Positions 1 to 6,973 of a stretch of DNA of 6,998 nt are shown one piece after another; positions within the stretch are counted from its first letter, which is position 1, and each line of letters starts with the position of its first letter. A program made the position numbers and the translations under genes. The notes under the pieces are model-generated. The model did no database searches, was not told the DNA's origin, and saw nothing but the letters and a program-made list of their open reading frames with translations. Source of the DNA: Cyanothece sp. UBA12306 (lineage in GTDB: Bacteria > Cyanobacteriota > Cyanobacteriia > Cyanobacteriales > Microcystaceae); assembly GCA_003448685.1 (NCBI GenBank), contig DLXW01000273.1:6391-13388 (forward strand), in the 5' to 3' direction.

Positions 1-3000
1 GATTACTATCAGTTACCCCAATTGATTAGTTTAGACCAATTTAAAAGCGAAGGAAATATCAGAGGTACATTGCAAAATCCAAAGGGTTTAATAACGTGGC
101 AAAATTCAGGGAATATCAAAAATAATAACACTAATTTTACTAAGCAAGGTAAGATTTTAATACAAAAAAATAATCTAATCATTAGAGATACTGTTTTGAC
201 TATTGATGAGGGTAAAATAAACTTTAATGTAAGTGGAAACTTGCTCAATAAAAAATGGCAGGTTTATATAAGTTCTCAATCATTATCCTTAAACCCTTTT
301 GCATCAATTATCTGTCAAAATATACAATGGAAATGTCCTGATAATATTACTTTAGAAACTGCTAATATTAGAATTAATGGAGATAGTAATAAACCAGGAA
401 GCAAAGGAGTTAATTTATCCCTGAATTTAGCTGTAGGAATAGATCAAGGAAACCTCATTATTAATAGTCAGTTACAGCAAAATAATCTCAAAACATCAAT
501 CACTGGTTTAGAAATTCCTGTTGCCACATCATTAACTAATTTTTCTCTACCTATTACCCTAAAGAAATCTAGAATTGATTTATCGGGTAATCTAGCTAAG
601 ATTTGGCAAAATTCAAAGATAAATTTAGATTATATTCAAGCTAATAGTACCGTCAAATTATCCATTGCTGAAGGTACTTTAAATACAGCAATAAGCTTAG
701 AAAATGGATTATTTGAAGGAGTTGCTAAGATTACCCCTTTATCTCTTAATCAATTATTACCTAGATTACCCATACCTGTTAAATTAACTAATAGTGAAAT
801 TGAAGTTTTAGGAAATTGGCGATCGCTGTTATCTTTAGGTAAAAATCCTAACTTTAATGATCTTCAAATTAAGACTAATACTCAACTAGCAATTGCTGAT
901 GGAACTGTCACAGCAATTAGTCAGTTAAACCAAGGAAAAATAACTATTAATGCTACTGCTACTCCTCTAATATTGTCGAGTATTTTACCCCAAATATCAA
1001 CCCCAATAGTGTTGAAAGAAACTCAACTAGATCTCATGGGTAACTTAGAGGATTTAATTGCACTAAATTTTCATAATTTTCAAGGTAAATCTCAACTTAA
1101 ACTAGAAATTGCTAAGGGAGAAGTGAAGACATCAACTAAGTTACTTAATAATCAATGGACAAGTCAAATTTTAGCTAATAGTATTGATTTATCAACTTGG
1201 GATGGACTCCTATTAAAATCAGATAAATTAGAACCAATAAATGCCAAGATTAATTTATCAGGAAACATTAATAATCTATTATTATCCCAATCTTTACTGC
1301 CTCTTCAAGCTAATTTAATTTACCTGGAAATGGGAGAACAACAATTAAATGCTAATGGTAATTTACTCATTTCTAATCTATGGACAAAACCTAACATTCA
1401 AAATATTAACCTAAATCTAGATACTCAGGCTGATCTTAGAACCTTGCCAGTTACTCAAATATTAGCCAAACTACCTATTAAAAGACAACTATTGCCAGAA
1501 GACATTAATTTGTCAGGAACAGCAGATTTTCAAGGACAATTAGTTGGTAAAAATATCTTTTTTTTACCTTTAAAACAAGAAAGTTTACAGTTAAAAGGAA
1601 AGGTAAAATTATCAGATTTAATTATTAATAATCGTATTTTTGAACCTAGCTTAAGTGGACCAATAAAAATTGCTACAGGAGAACAATTTTCAATTAAATT
1701 ATCAGGAAAAGAAGATGTTATTGCAGCTATATTTAATCGTTGCAATAAAGCAAATTGTTTATTGCCTTATGTTCCAGAAAATTTTGAAATAAGACAAAGT
1801 AAGAATAATTCTTCTCCTCTCCTTGTCCAAGGAAAGCTTGAAGATGATAGATTGATAACTAAAGTAGAAAATGTACCATTAGAATTTTTAAAAATTGCTC
1901 CCATCAGTGACTATGGATTAACTGATTATTTAGGAGGAACAATCAATTTAAACTTACAAATTGACCCCTTAACCTTGAAAGGAGATGGAAGTATAAATGT
2001 TTTAAATCCAAGTTTTGGTAAAATTTTTGGAGAAAGTTTTACAGCTAATTGGGTATATGAAAACGAAAAAATTATTTTGCAAAACGCAACCTTAAATTTA
2101 GGAGAAAGTCTCTATGATGTGGTTGGTATATTAAACTTAAAAACTAGAGAAATTGAAGGAAAATTAAAAATTAACAAAGGATATATTCAAGATGTTTTAA
2201 CAGCTTTTAAAATATTTGATTTAGATAGTTTATGGCGTATCATACAACTCAAAAAAAATATCTTAGCAGATTCAACAGAAGTTGAGATACAGCCAATTAT
2301 TGGTTCTAATTTACCCTTGTCAGAACAAGTTAACCAGTTCTGGAAAAATGAACAAATAATTCGAGAAATTGCCGCTAAAAGACAAGCTGGGGACATCCCT
2401 AAAGAATTAGATCTTCGAGGAGATTTTTCGGCAAAATTTGCTTTATCTGGAACATTACAAGATCCTGAAATGTCATTAGAATTTGAAGGTAATAGATGGC
2501 AATGGACTCCACAACCTTCTAGTCCTAATATTATCAAATCATTGGGATTTATTATGGAAGGTGCGCAGGTAATACCCATTGAAAAATTAGCTATTACAGG
2601 TAGTTTAAAAAATGGTATAATTGAGTTTAATCCTACCCTAAAGCTAGGTTCAAGTATTACTAAAGGTAACCTAGCTTTAACTTATAATAATAATCAATTT
2701 TATATTAAAAATTCAACCTTTAGTTTTGAAAATCTATCTTTGGATACTGTACGTAGTTTAATTGTTATTCCTGGGGATCTAAATGGCAATATTAATCTAG
2801 AAGGAAGTCTCAATGGACTATTAACAGAACCAGAAATTAAAGGAAAATTTGAGTTTAGTGATGGATCAATTTATGCCAGATTAATTAAAGATAAATTTAT
2901 CGGCGATTTCATCTATGATGATGCTCAACTGAAAGTACAAATTAAAGAACCAGATTATTTAAAAGTTTCAGCTAATTTACCCTTTCCAATTGTTGCTAAC

Positions 3001-4542
3001 TATAATGATAAATTTCAAATTAATACTCAAATAGAAAATGAAGCATTATCTTTATTAGAAACCCTAACCCAAGAAAAACTAATCTGGTTAGGAGGAACTG
3101 GAAAAATTGATGTTAACCTTAATGGACAAGTCTTAATTCAAGATAAAATTAAAATTAATTTAGATGATACTACTAAAGCAATTTTAGATTTCGATCAAAC
3201 AATATTTAAAACTAATTTACTTCCTGATAATTTAACCCTAAGTGGAAAAATTGCTTTACAAAATGGAAGAATTCAAATCGGACAATTATTCGGACAAATT
3301 GGAGAAGTAGCTATAAGAACTACAGGGGTATTACCCCTATTTAACCCAGTTTCTCAAGATCTTGAAACAATAATTCCTCTAACCGTAGCTTTTACTCAAG
3401 ATAAAGTTAATTCAGCAGGATTATATCAAGGTATTGCTAATGGCAAAATCTTGATTAACGGTTCTCTTCTTAGTCCTAAGATTGGAGGAGAAATTAGATT
3501 CAATCAAGGAAAGATATTAATCCCTGAAGTTACCCCACAAGATACAACTTCTCCCTTAATTGAGCAATGGATAGGACGTATTAGTCCCTCAAAAGGTGCT
3601 ATCATTCCACCGCAGCTAGATAATTTGAGAATATTGATTGATCAAGTAACCCTTGAACAAAGAAAAATCAGTCCAAAGTTCTTTTTTAATGTTAATGGAG
3701 ATTTAAGTTTAAATGGTCAATTAAATAGCTTTTCATTACCAGGAATACTAGCTTTAAAACCTTCGGGAAGTGTTCAGGTTAATCGAGGTAAAATTGAGCT
3801 TCCTGTTACCTCTGTTTTTTTAAGTCGTCAATATAATAATACTATCAATTTTTTACCAGACAAGGGATTGCTTAATCCTTATATTGATCTTAGATTAAAA
3901 TTATATATTTTAACCGTCTCTCTGCAGACTATTAAAGATAATGAAATCACTGATGATATTGTTCAAAGTGGTCGCTCAAAATCAGTAGAAATTACCCTAG
4001 GAATTCAAGGAGATGCTAATCAATTACTTCCTAATCTTGGTAATCAATTAGATAATGTATGTAACATTAGAGCAAATAATAATCTTCCTATTCCTGAATC
4101 CTCAGCTATTGATCCTAATAAATTAACGCGAATAGCTGAGTGTATTAGGATTAGTAATTTAGGAGGGAATTCTATTCGAGAATTATTGCAATCCCCTATT
4201 GTTTCTTTTTCTAGTAGTCCTCGTCTAAGTAATGCTGAATTAATTACTCTTTTTAGTCCACAATTAACTGATGTAATAGAACAGTTGCAACAACAAAATT
4301 CTGCTCAATTGGTAGAAGCAGGATTGCCTCAAGTTGCACTAGTAGTCTTCCCCTTTTTACAAGATTGGATTTTTGATCTTAATGAAACTGCTAATCAAAA
4401 AAGTAAGGAAAATGGTTTGGGTAATTTACGCTTATATCCAGTTTTAGAAACAGTTTATGAACTTGAAGGTGATGCTTTAATTCGTTTTTCTTATGACTAT
4501 TCATTTAATGAGGCAATTATTCGTTATGAAAACAAATTTTAA
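1..4542 (+). CDS. tamB: TamB/DUF490-family translocation and assembly module protein, 5' end outside window
   Basis: The reading frame is already open at base 1 and runs to the TAA at 4540-4542, giving 1513 visible residues. A TTG at 22 is in frame but is not a credible start, because coding continues upstream. The N-terminal signal anchor and proximal part are therefore missing. The protein is low-complexity in style: many short alternating hydrophobic/polar beta strands of the form L-x-L-x-G-x-L or G-x-I-x-I, typical of the AsmA/TamB beta-taco or groove fold. The C-terminal region, from about 3300 to the stop, matches the DUF490/TamB domain pattern, including the segment near 4180-4260 (SPIVSFSSSPRLSNAELI). 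TamB family members are inner-membrane-anchored periplasmic proteins that span to the outer membrane and assist outer-membrane protein assembly or lipid transport. The plant plastid homologue is TIC236. In the visible part I see degenerate repeats (421-1530) and three cysteine pairs. The family call is strong; the substrate in cyanobacteria is inference. Confidence 0.88.
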   Translation, partial: DYYQLPQLISLDQFKSEGNIRGTLQNPKGLITWQNSGNIKNNNTNFTKQGKILIQKNNLIIRDTVLTIDEGKINFNVSGNLLNKKWQVYISSQSLSLNPFASIICQNIQWKCPDNITLETANIRINGDSNKPGSKGVNLSLNLAVGIDQGNLIINSQLQQNNLKTSITGLEIPVATSLTNFSLPITLKKSRIDLSGNLAKIWQNSKINLDYIQANSTVKLSIAEGTLNTAISLENGLFEGVAKITPLSLNQLLPRLPIPVKLTNSEIEVLGNWRSLLSLGKNPNFNDLQIKTNTQLAIADGTVTAISQLNQGKITINATATPLILSSILPQISTPIVLKETQLDLMGNLEDLIALNFHNFQGKSQLKLEIAKGEVKTSTKLLNNQWTSQILANSIDLSTWDGLLLKSDKLEPINAKINLSGNINNLLLSQSLLPLQANLIYLEMGEQQLNANGNLLISNLWTKPNIQNINLNLDTQADLRTLPVTQILAKLPIKRQLLPEDINLSGTADFQGQLVGKNIFFLPLKQESLQLKGKVKLSDLIINNRIFEPSLSGPIKIATGEQFSIKLSGKEDVIAAIFNRCNKANCLLPYVPENFEIRQSKNNSSPLLVQGKLEDDRLITKVENVPLEFLKIAPISDYGLTDYLGGTINLNLQIDPLTLKGDGSINVLNPSFGKIFGESFTANWVYENEKIILQNATLNLGESLYDVVGILNLKTREIEGKLKINKGYIQDVLTAFKIFDLDSLWRIIQLKKNILADSTEVEIQPIIGSNLPLSEQVNQFWKNEQIIREIAAKRQAGDIPKELDLRGDFSAKFALSGTLQDPEMSLEFEGNRWQWTPQPSSPNIIKSLGFIMEGAQVIPIEKLAITGSLKNGIIEFNPTLKLGSSITKGNLALTYNNNQFYIKNSTFSFENLSLDTVRSLIVIPGDLNGNINLEGSLNGLLTEPEIKGKFEFSDGSIYARLIKDKFIGDFIYDDAQLKVQIKEPDYLKVSANLPFPIVANYNDKFQINTQIENEALSLLETLTQEKLIWLGGTGKIDVNLNGQVLIQDKIKINLDDTTKAILDFDQTIFKTNLLPDNLTLSGKIALQNGRIQIGQLFGQIGEVAIRTTGVLPLFNPVSQDLETIIPLTVAFTQDKVNSAGLYQGIANGKILINGSLLSPKIGGEIRFNQGKILIPEVTPQDTTSPLIEQWIGRISPSKGAIIPPQLDNLRILIDQVTLEQRKISPKFFFNVNGDLSLNGQLNSFSLPGILALKPSGSVQVNRGKIELPVTSVFLSRQYNNTINFLPDKGLLNPYIDLRLKLYILTVSLQTIKDNEITDDIVQSGRSKSVEITLGIQGDANQLLPNLGNQLDNVCNIRANNNLPIPESSAIDPNKLTRIAECIRISNLGGNSIRELLQSPIVSFSSSPRLSNAELITLFSPQLTDVIEQLQQQNSAQLVEAGLPQVALVVFPFLQDWIFDLNETANQKSKENGLGNLRLYPVLETVYELEGDALIRFSYDYSFNEAIIRYENKF
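421..1530 (+). repeat. Five degenerate repeats of about 72-85 residues inside TamB
   Basis: Two landmarks recur in register in the translated protein. The first is a glycine after a short amphipathic strand (contexts GIDQG, SIAEG, AIADG, EIAKG, YLEMG), with glycine codons at 448, 673, 901, 1117 and 1333. The second is a glycine ending a later strand (LSGN, VLGN, LMGN, LSGN, LSGT), with codons at 586, 811, 1039, 1261 and 1516. First-landmark spacing is 225, 228, 216 and 216 bases; second-landmark spacing is 225, 228, 222 and 255. Units 1 to 3, and less clearly unit 5, also share a proline-containing stretch such as LLPRLPIPVKL or ILPQISTPIVL before the second landmark. The DNA itself is not visibly repetitive, so the duplications are old. 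This fits the modular groove architecture proposed for AsmA-like and bridge-like lipid transfer proteins. Confidence 0.6.
819..826. other. HIP1 octamer GCGATCGC
   Basis: This is a perfect palindromic octamer GCGATCGC inside the tamB coding region. HIP1 is strongly over-represented in many cyanobacterial genomes, so it supports a cyanobacterial host. I saw only one copy in the window. It carries no gene-specific function that I can infer. Confidence 0.75.
2639..2679. repeat. Perfect 12-bp inverted repeat within tamB coding sequence
   Basis: The left arm TAAAGCTAGGTT (2639-2650) is the exact reverse complement of the right arm AACCTAGCTTTA (2668-2679), with a 17-base spacer. It lies inside the tamB frame, where it encodes ordinary beta-strand sequence on both sides. 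In RNA it could form a 12-bp stem. There is no T-tract after it, so it is not an intrinsic terminator. The function is unknown and it may be coincidental. Confidence 0.55.
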
Positions 4543-4603
4543 TCACCATAAATCTCATAAAATATTGATCGTAATTTATATTAGTTATTCTTGGAAACAA
4601 TAA
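4543..4603 (+). promoter_or_regulatory. Short tamB-nuclease intergenic gap with weak -10-like box
   Basis: This 61-base AT-rich gap separates the tamB stop from the nuclease ATG. It holds a TATATT (-10-like, 4577-4582) and a GGAAA (4593-4597) that could serve as a weak Shine-Dalgarno 6 bases before the ATG. A TTGATC at 4565-4570 is too close to TATATT to act as its -35. I see no terminator hairpin, so read-through from tamB into the nuclease gene is possible. A dedicated promoter here is only weakly supported. Confidence 0.25.
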
Positions 4604-5392
4604 ATGATAGACCAAACTTTAAAAATCGAAATTAAAACGGCACTTAAAAAGTCTATCCGTAAGTTTTTTAAAAATAAGAAAGTTACAACATTTCATGTAC
4701 TTGATTATATTTTTCCTGTAGAACGTCGTATTAGGTCCTTAATCGGTGGATTAGAAACAAGTTTAGGCACAACGGTTTGGGAGCCTGTGGCTAAAACCTT
4801 AGCACAGTCAAACGGATTTACCATTGTTGATCGTCCTCTTTTGATGCCTGATCCTTTTCCTAAGCTCCTACAGGATGAAATTTCTGAATTAAAAAGATTA
4901 AGAGAATGCAAAACTGAACAATTATCTATGGAGGCATGTGTTAATCGTTTAAAAGAACTCATAAATAGTATAGATAAAAGTGGTTTAAGCTACATAAATC
5001 CTCCCAGCGGAAAGGGAGTAGATATATATCTAATCAAAGATGATAAAGAATATGTTTTTGATATTAAGACAAATCAACCTAATAAAAGAGCTGGACTAGA
5101 TTTAAACTTACAACTATTAGAATGGTATGCTTATCGCTTGTGTCAAGCTCCATTAGTCGAAATTGAAGCTCGAATTGCTTTTCCTTTTAATCCTTATGCC
5201 AATAAATCTTGGTGGTACGCAAATGCTGCAAAAGTTTACCCGTTAGAAGAACATAAAGATGCTTGGGTTCAAGATGAGTTTTGGGATTTTTGCTCAGGAA
5301 AAACAAACACCTGGAATGATATACGCCAAATTTTCATTGAATTAGGTCAAGAAAACTTTGGTCAAGAATTTACTAAATTTTTCAATCAATAA
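4604..5392 (+). CDS. TdeIII-like type II restriction endonuclease (PD-(D/E)XK)
   Basis: This 262-residue protein resembles the TdeIII family of type II restriction endonucleases, whose characterised members are reported to recognise GGNCC. It would cut unmodified double-stranded DNA such as incoming phage DNA. The family-like N-terminal block at residues 41-68 (RRIRSLIGGLETSLGTTVWE and on) has the arginine-rich start and TSLGT core I associate with it. A PD-(D/E)XK-type active site is visible as D140 in GKGVD, then D153 and K155 in VFDIKTNQPN. An aromatic block, KSWWYANAAK, lies at 201-210. The start is well fixed: an in-frame TAA sits immediately before the ATG, and a GGAAA lies 6 bases upstream. 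The converging neighbour is a C5-cytosine methyltransferase, the expected protective partner. Length is normal and no frameshift is seen, so it looks intact. The nuclease role is well supported by motif plus context; the exact family and target site are less certain. Confidence 0.78.
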   Translation: MIDQTLKIEIKTALKKSIRKFFKNKKVTTFHVLDYIFPVERRIRSLIGGLETSLGTTVWEPVAKTLAQSNGFTIVDRPLLMPDPFPKLLQDEISELKRLRECKTEQLSMEACVNRLKELINSIDKSGLSYINPPSGKGVDIYLIKDDKEYVFDIKTNQPNKRAGLDLNLQLLEWYAYRLCQAPLVEIEARIAFPFNPYANKSWWYANAAKVYPLEEHKDAWVQDEFWDFCSGKTNTWNDIRQIFIELGQENFGQEFTKFFNQ

Positions 5393-5411
5393 TTTTTTAT
5401 CAAATGATTCT
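5393..5411. other. 19-bp convergent gap between nuclease and methyltransferase stops
   Basis: The nuclease TAA (5390-5392) and the methyltransferase TAG (complement of 5412-5414) are separated by only 19 bases, starting with a T-run. I see no GC-rich hairpin here that could stop either transcript. Each transcript may therefore run into the other gene's 3' end and form antisense overlap. That overlap is inference, not something the sequence proves. Confidence 0.6.
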
Positions 5412-6773
5412 CTATATAATATTAATAGTCTTAAGTAATTGTTTAGCTATATGATAAACTACAGGAACTGAAACGGCATTACCAAATTGCTTTTTAGCAA
5501 TTTCTTCTTGTTCATGAAAAATAAACCAATCAGGAAAACCTTGCAGTCTACAAGCATATTTAGCAGTAATTGCTTTAAACTTTTTCTTGCGGTAAATTTT
5601 GTCAATAAATAGTTTTTTATAATCTTCTGGATTATCAGCATAAATACATTCTGTAGCAATAAAATCTTTAGCCCCTGTTGCTGTTAAAGTTGGCATAATA
5701 TCTGAATTTGGTAATACTATCCGATATACTCCTTGAATACCTGACATATTTTTTGAATTAACAAATTCATATTTATTATCAATGGTTGTGCGGAAAATAT
5801 TTTTACTAACTAATTTTTCCAATTCAGTAACTTTAAGCTGGGGAATTAACTCTGCTAAATTCTCATAAGACAAAGGATTCCCATCTTTAGGTCCATATTT
5901 TTTACGTCTTCTATTTTTTAAGAGGGTTAAACAAATCATTTTTTCTCGGTTGCTAGTTTTTATGATATCCCAAGAATGGATAGTTGTATGACCATTTCTG
6001 AGATCAGAAAAGATAAAAAAGTCATTAAGTTCATCATCTTTTTGAAATCGAGTTCTTGAAGGAGGAACTGAACCACCAAATAATGTGTTGACATCTAATT
6101 TGACTTTTTGAACAGTTTCAAAATCTTTGATATCATCAATAATGTCTATAACTTTAGGTTTTATATTTAAAGCATTGGGAAAGCGATATTCTTGGGAATT
6201 TTCTAAGTCATTTCTAATACCAACAATAAATACTCTTTCTCGATTTTGGGGTAATCCAAAATCATAAGAATTAATTAACTTCCATTTAACACAATAACCA
6301 ATATTTTCTAATTTATTTAATAAAATTTGAAAATTTTCTTGATTAGAAGGATTTACTAAACCCCTAACATTTTCAAAAATAAAACTCTTGGGTTGACTTT
6401 GATGCACTAAACGAATAACATCAAACCAAAGTTGTCCCCGTGGGTCATCAAATCCCCTCAAACGACCAGCTACAGACCAAGGTTGACAAGGCACACCACC
6501 AACGATAATATCAAGATTATTAGGAAGATTAGTTATTTTACTAACATCCCCTAAACTGATCTCATTGTCATTCAAATAGCTAATAAAATTTTTACGGTAA
6601 ACTTGAATTGCTTTGCGATCTATTTCTGAATAACCTAAACAATTTCCCCCTAACTTTTCCAAGGGAATTCTAAATCCACCAATCCCAGCAAATAAATCAA
6701 CAAAATTAAACTTATTACTCTGATTTATTAGTCTAATTGGTAAATTTAATTGTAATGTTTTTGTCTGGTTCAT
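5412..6773 (-). CDS. DNA (cytosine-5-)-methyltransferase of a type II R-M system
   Basis: This 453-residue protein transfers a methyl group from S-adenosylmethionine to carbon 5 of cytosine in a specific DNA site. The ordered C5-methyltransferase motifs are all visible: motif I FVDLFAGIGGF (24-34, SAM binding), motif IV VPCQPWS (94-100, catalytic Cys96), motif VI FENV (133-136, Glu134), motif VIII QNRERVF (176-182), the RLQGFP block of motif IX (409-414) and motif X QFGNAVSVPVV (429-439). The variable region between VIII and IX, about residues 190-395, is the target-recognition domain and is large. The start is the only good one, because an in-frame TAA lies three codons upstream; there is no clear Shine-Dalgarno. 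The N-terminal extension before motif I is about 23 residues, too short for a regulatory helix-turn-helix. The lead-in to motif IX (KFKAITAKYAC) departs from the usual RxLTPRE. The enzyme appears complete and should protect sites cut by the converging endonuclease. Target GGNCC is inferred from that partner only. Confidence 0.93.
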   Translation of the reverse strand: MNQTKTLQLNLPIRLINQSNKFNFVDLFAGIGGFRIPLEKLGGNCLGYSEIDRKAIQVYRKNFISYLNDNEISLGDVSKITNLPNNLDIIVGGVPCQPWSVAGRLRGFDDPRGQLWFDVIRLVHQSQPKSFIFENVRGLVNPSNQENFQILLNKLENIGYCVKWKLINSYDFGLPQNRERVFIVGIRNDLENSQEYRFPNALNIKPKVIDIIDDIKDFETVQKVKLDVNTLFGGSVPPSRTRFQKDDELNDFFIFSDLRNGHTTIHSWDIIKTSNREKMICLTLLKNRRRKKYGPKDGNPLSYENLAELIPQLKVTELEKLVSKNIFRTTIDNKYEFVNSKNMSGIQGVYRIVLPNSDIMPTLTATGAKDFIATECIYADNPEDYKKLFIDKIYRKKKFKAITAKYACRLQGFPDWFIFHEQEEIAKKQFGNAVSVPVVYHIAKQLLKTINII

Positions 6774-6783
6774 TGTTGCTTAT

Positions 6784-6808
6784 ATTATGCTCAATAATCA
6801 ATTATGCT
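6784..6808 (-). promoter_or_regulatory. Duplicated AGCATAAT element upstream of methyltransferase
   Basis: On the methyltransferase strand the octamer AGCATAAT occurs twice (complement of 6784-6791 and 6801-6808), start to start 17 bases apart. Each copy contains CATAAT, a 5-of-6 match to the -10 consensus. The copies could be alternative -10 boxes or a pair of protein-binding half sites. The right-hand copy overlaps a short imperfect inverted repeat (CTCAA at 6790-6794, TTGAG at 6811-6815). No -35 box is convincing for either. Confidence 0.3.
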
Positions 6809-6825
6809 TGTTGAGATTAAAAACT

Positions 6826-6831
6826 ATTATA
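6826..6831 (-). promoter_or_regulatory. Consensus -10 box TATAAT for the methyltransferase gene
   Basis: The complement strand reads a perfect TATAAT here, oriented toward the methyltransferase. It would start transcription near 6819 and leave a leader of about 45 bases before the ATG at 6773. No recognisable TTGACA-like -35 lies 16-18 bases upstream, so the promoter would be -10-dominated or activator-dependent. In AT-rich DNA such a match can arise by chance. Confidence 0.35.
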
Positions 6832-6900
6832 AAGACTAAAACTATAGTATTTTTCTTGTAGATATAAAGAGTAACACAGCTTTGACTATTATCATCAGCA

Positions 6901-6934
6901 AAATGGTTATGTTACAAATATCTGTAACCCATTT
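6901..6934. repeat. Bulged 12-bp inverted repeat with an 18-bp operator-like core
   Basis: AAATGG (6901-6906) plus GTTACA (6911-6916) pair exactly with TGTAAC (6923-6928) plus CCATTT (6929-6934). The left arm has a 4-base TTAT bulge and the loop is 6 bases. The core GTTACA-N6-TGTAAC (6911-6928) is a perfect dyad of the size bound by dimeric regulators. No T-tract follows on either strand, so a terminator is unlikely. It lies just upstream of the TATACT at 6942-6947. It does not match the NtcA pattern GTA-N8-TAC or the CRP pattern TGTGA-N6-TCACA. Confidence 0.45.
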
Positions 6935-6941
6935 GTTAAGC

Positions 6942-6947
6942 TATACT
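6942..6947 (+). promoter_or_regulatory. Possible rightward -10 box TATACT
   Basis: TATACT matches the -10 consensus at five of six positions and points rightward, toward a possible start codon at 6974. The predicted transcript start would be near 6954. There is no good -35 at the right distance; that space is occupied by the GTTACA-N6-TGTAAC dyad, which could make the promoter regulator-dependent. Confidence 0.25.
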
Positions 6948-6973
6948 AAAGAAACTTGTTTAATAAACTTTTT

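Noticed and set aside
22..24. TTG as the start codon of the first gene
   Set aside because: The frame stays open to base 1 and TamB proteins need an upstream membrane anchor, so the true start is outside the window.
2187..2579. Antisense ORF of 130 codons opposite tamB
   Set aside because: It overlaps a confident coding region, its composition is typical of reversed coding sequence, and no domain is recognisable.
3324..3338. Odd-centred palindrome AGGGGTA-T-TACCCCT
   Set aside because: It lies within tamB codons for an ordinary GVLPL stretch, with a one-base centre and no T-tract. There is no reason to call it a terminator or operator.
4705..4962. Antisense ORF of 85 codons opposite the nuclease gene
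   Set aside because: It lies wholly inside a well-supported gene, has no recognisable motif and is explained as a shadow of the coding strand.
5393..5440. Bidirectional intrinsic terminator between the convergent genes
   Set aside because: Only an AT-rich stretch with a T-run is present. I could not find a stem of useful strength on either strand.
1657..5894. Possible avoidance of GGNCC sites (three found by eye: 1657-1661, 4734-4738, 5890-5894)
   Set aside because: Three sites is close to what an AT-rich 7-kb sequence would give by chance, so no depletion can be claimed. One lies in the nuclease gene and one in the methyltransferase gene, but that is unremarkable.
6911..6928. NtcA or CRP-type binding site
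   Set aside because: The dyad GTTACA-N6-TGTAAC does not contain GTA-N8-TAC or TGTGA-N6-TCACA in the right register.
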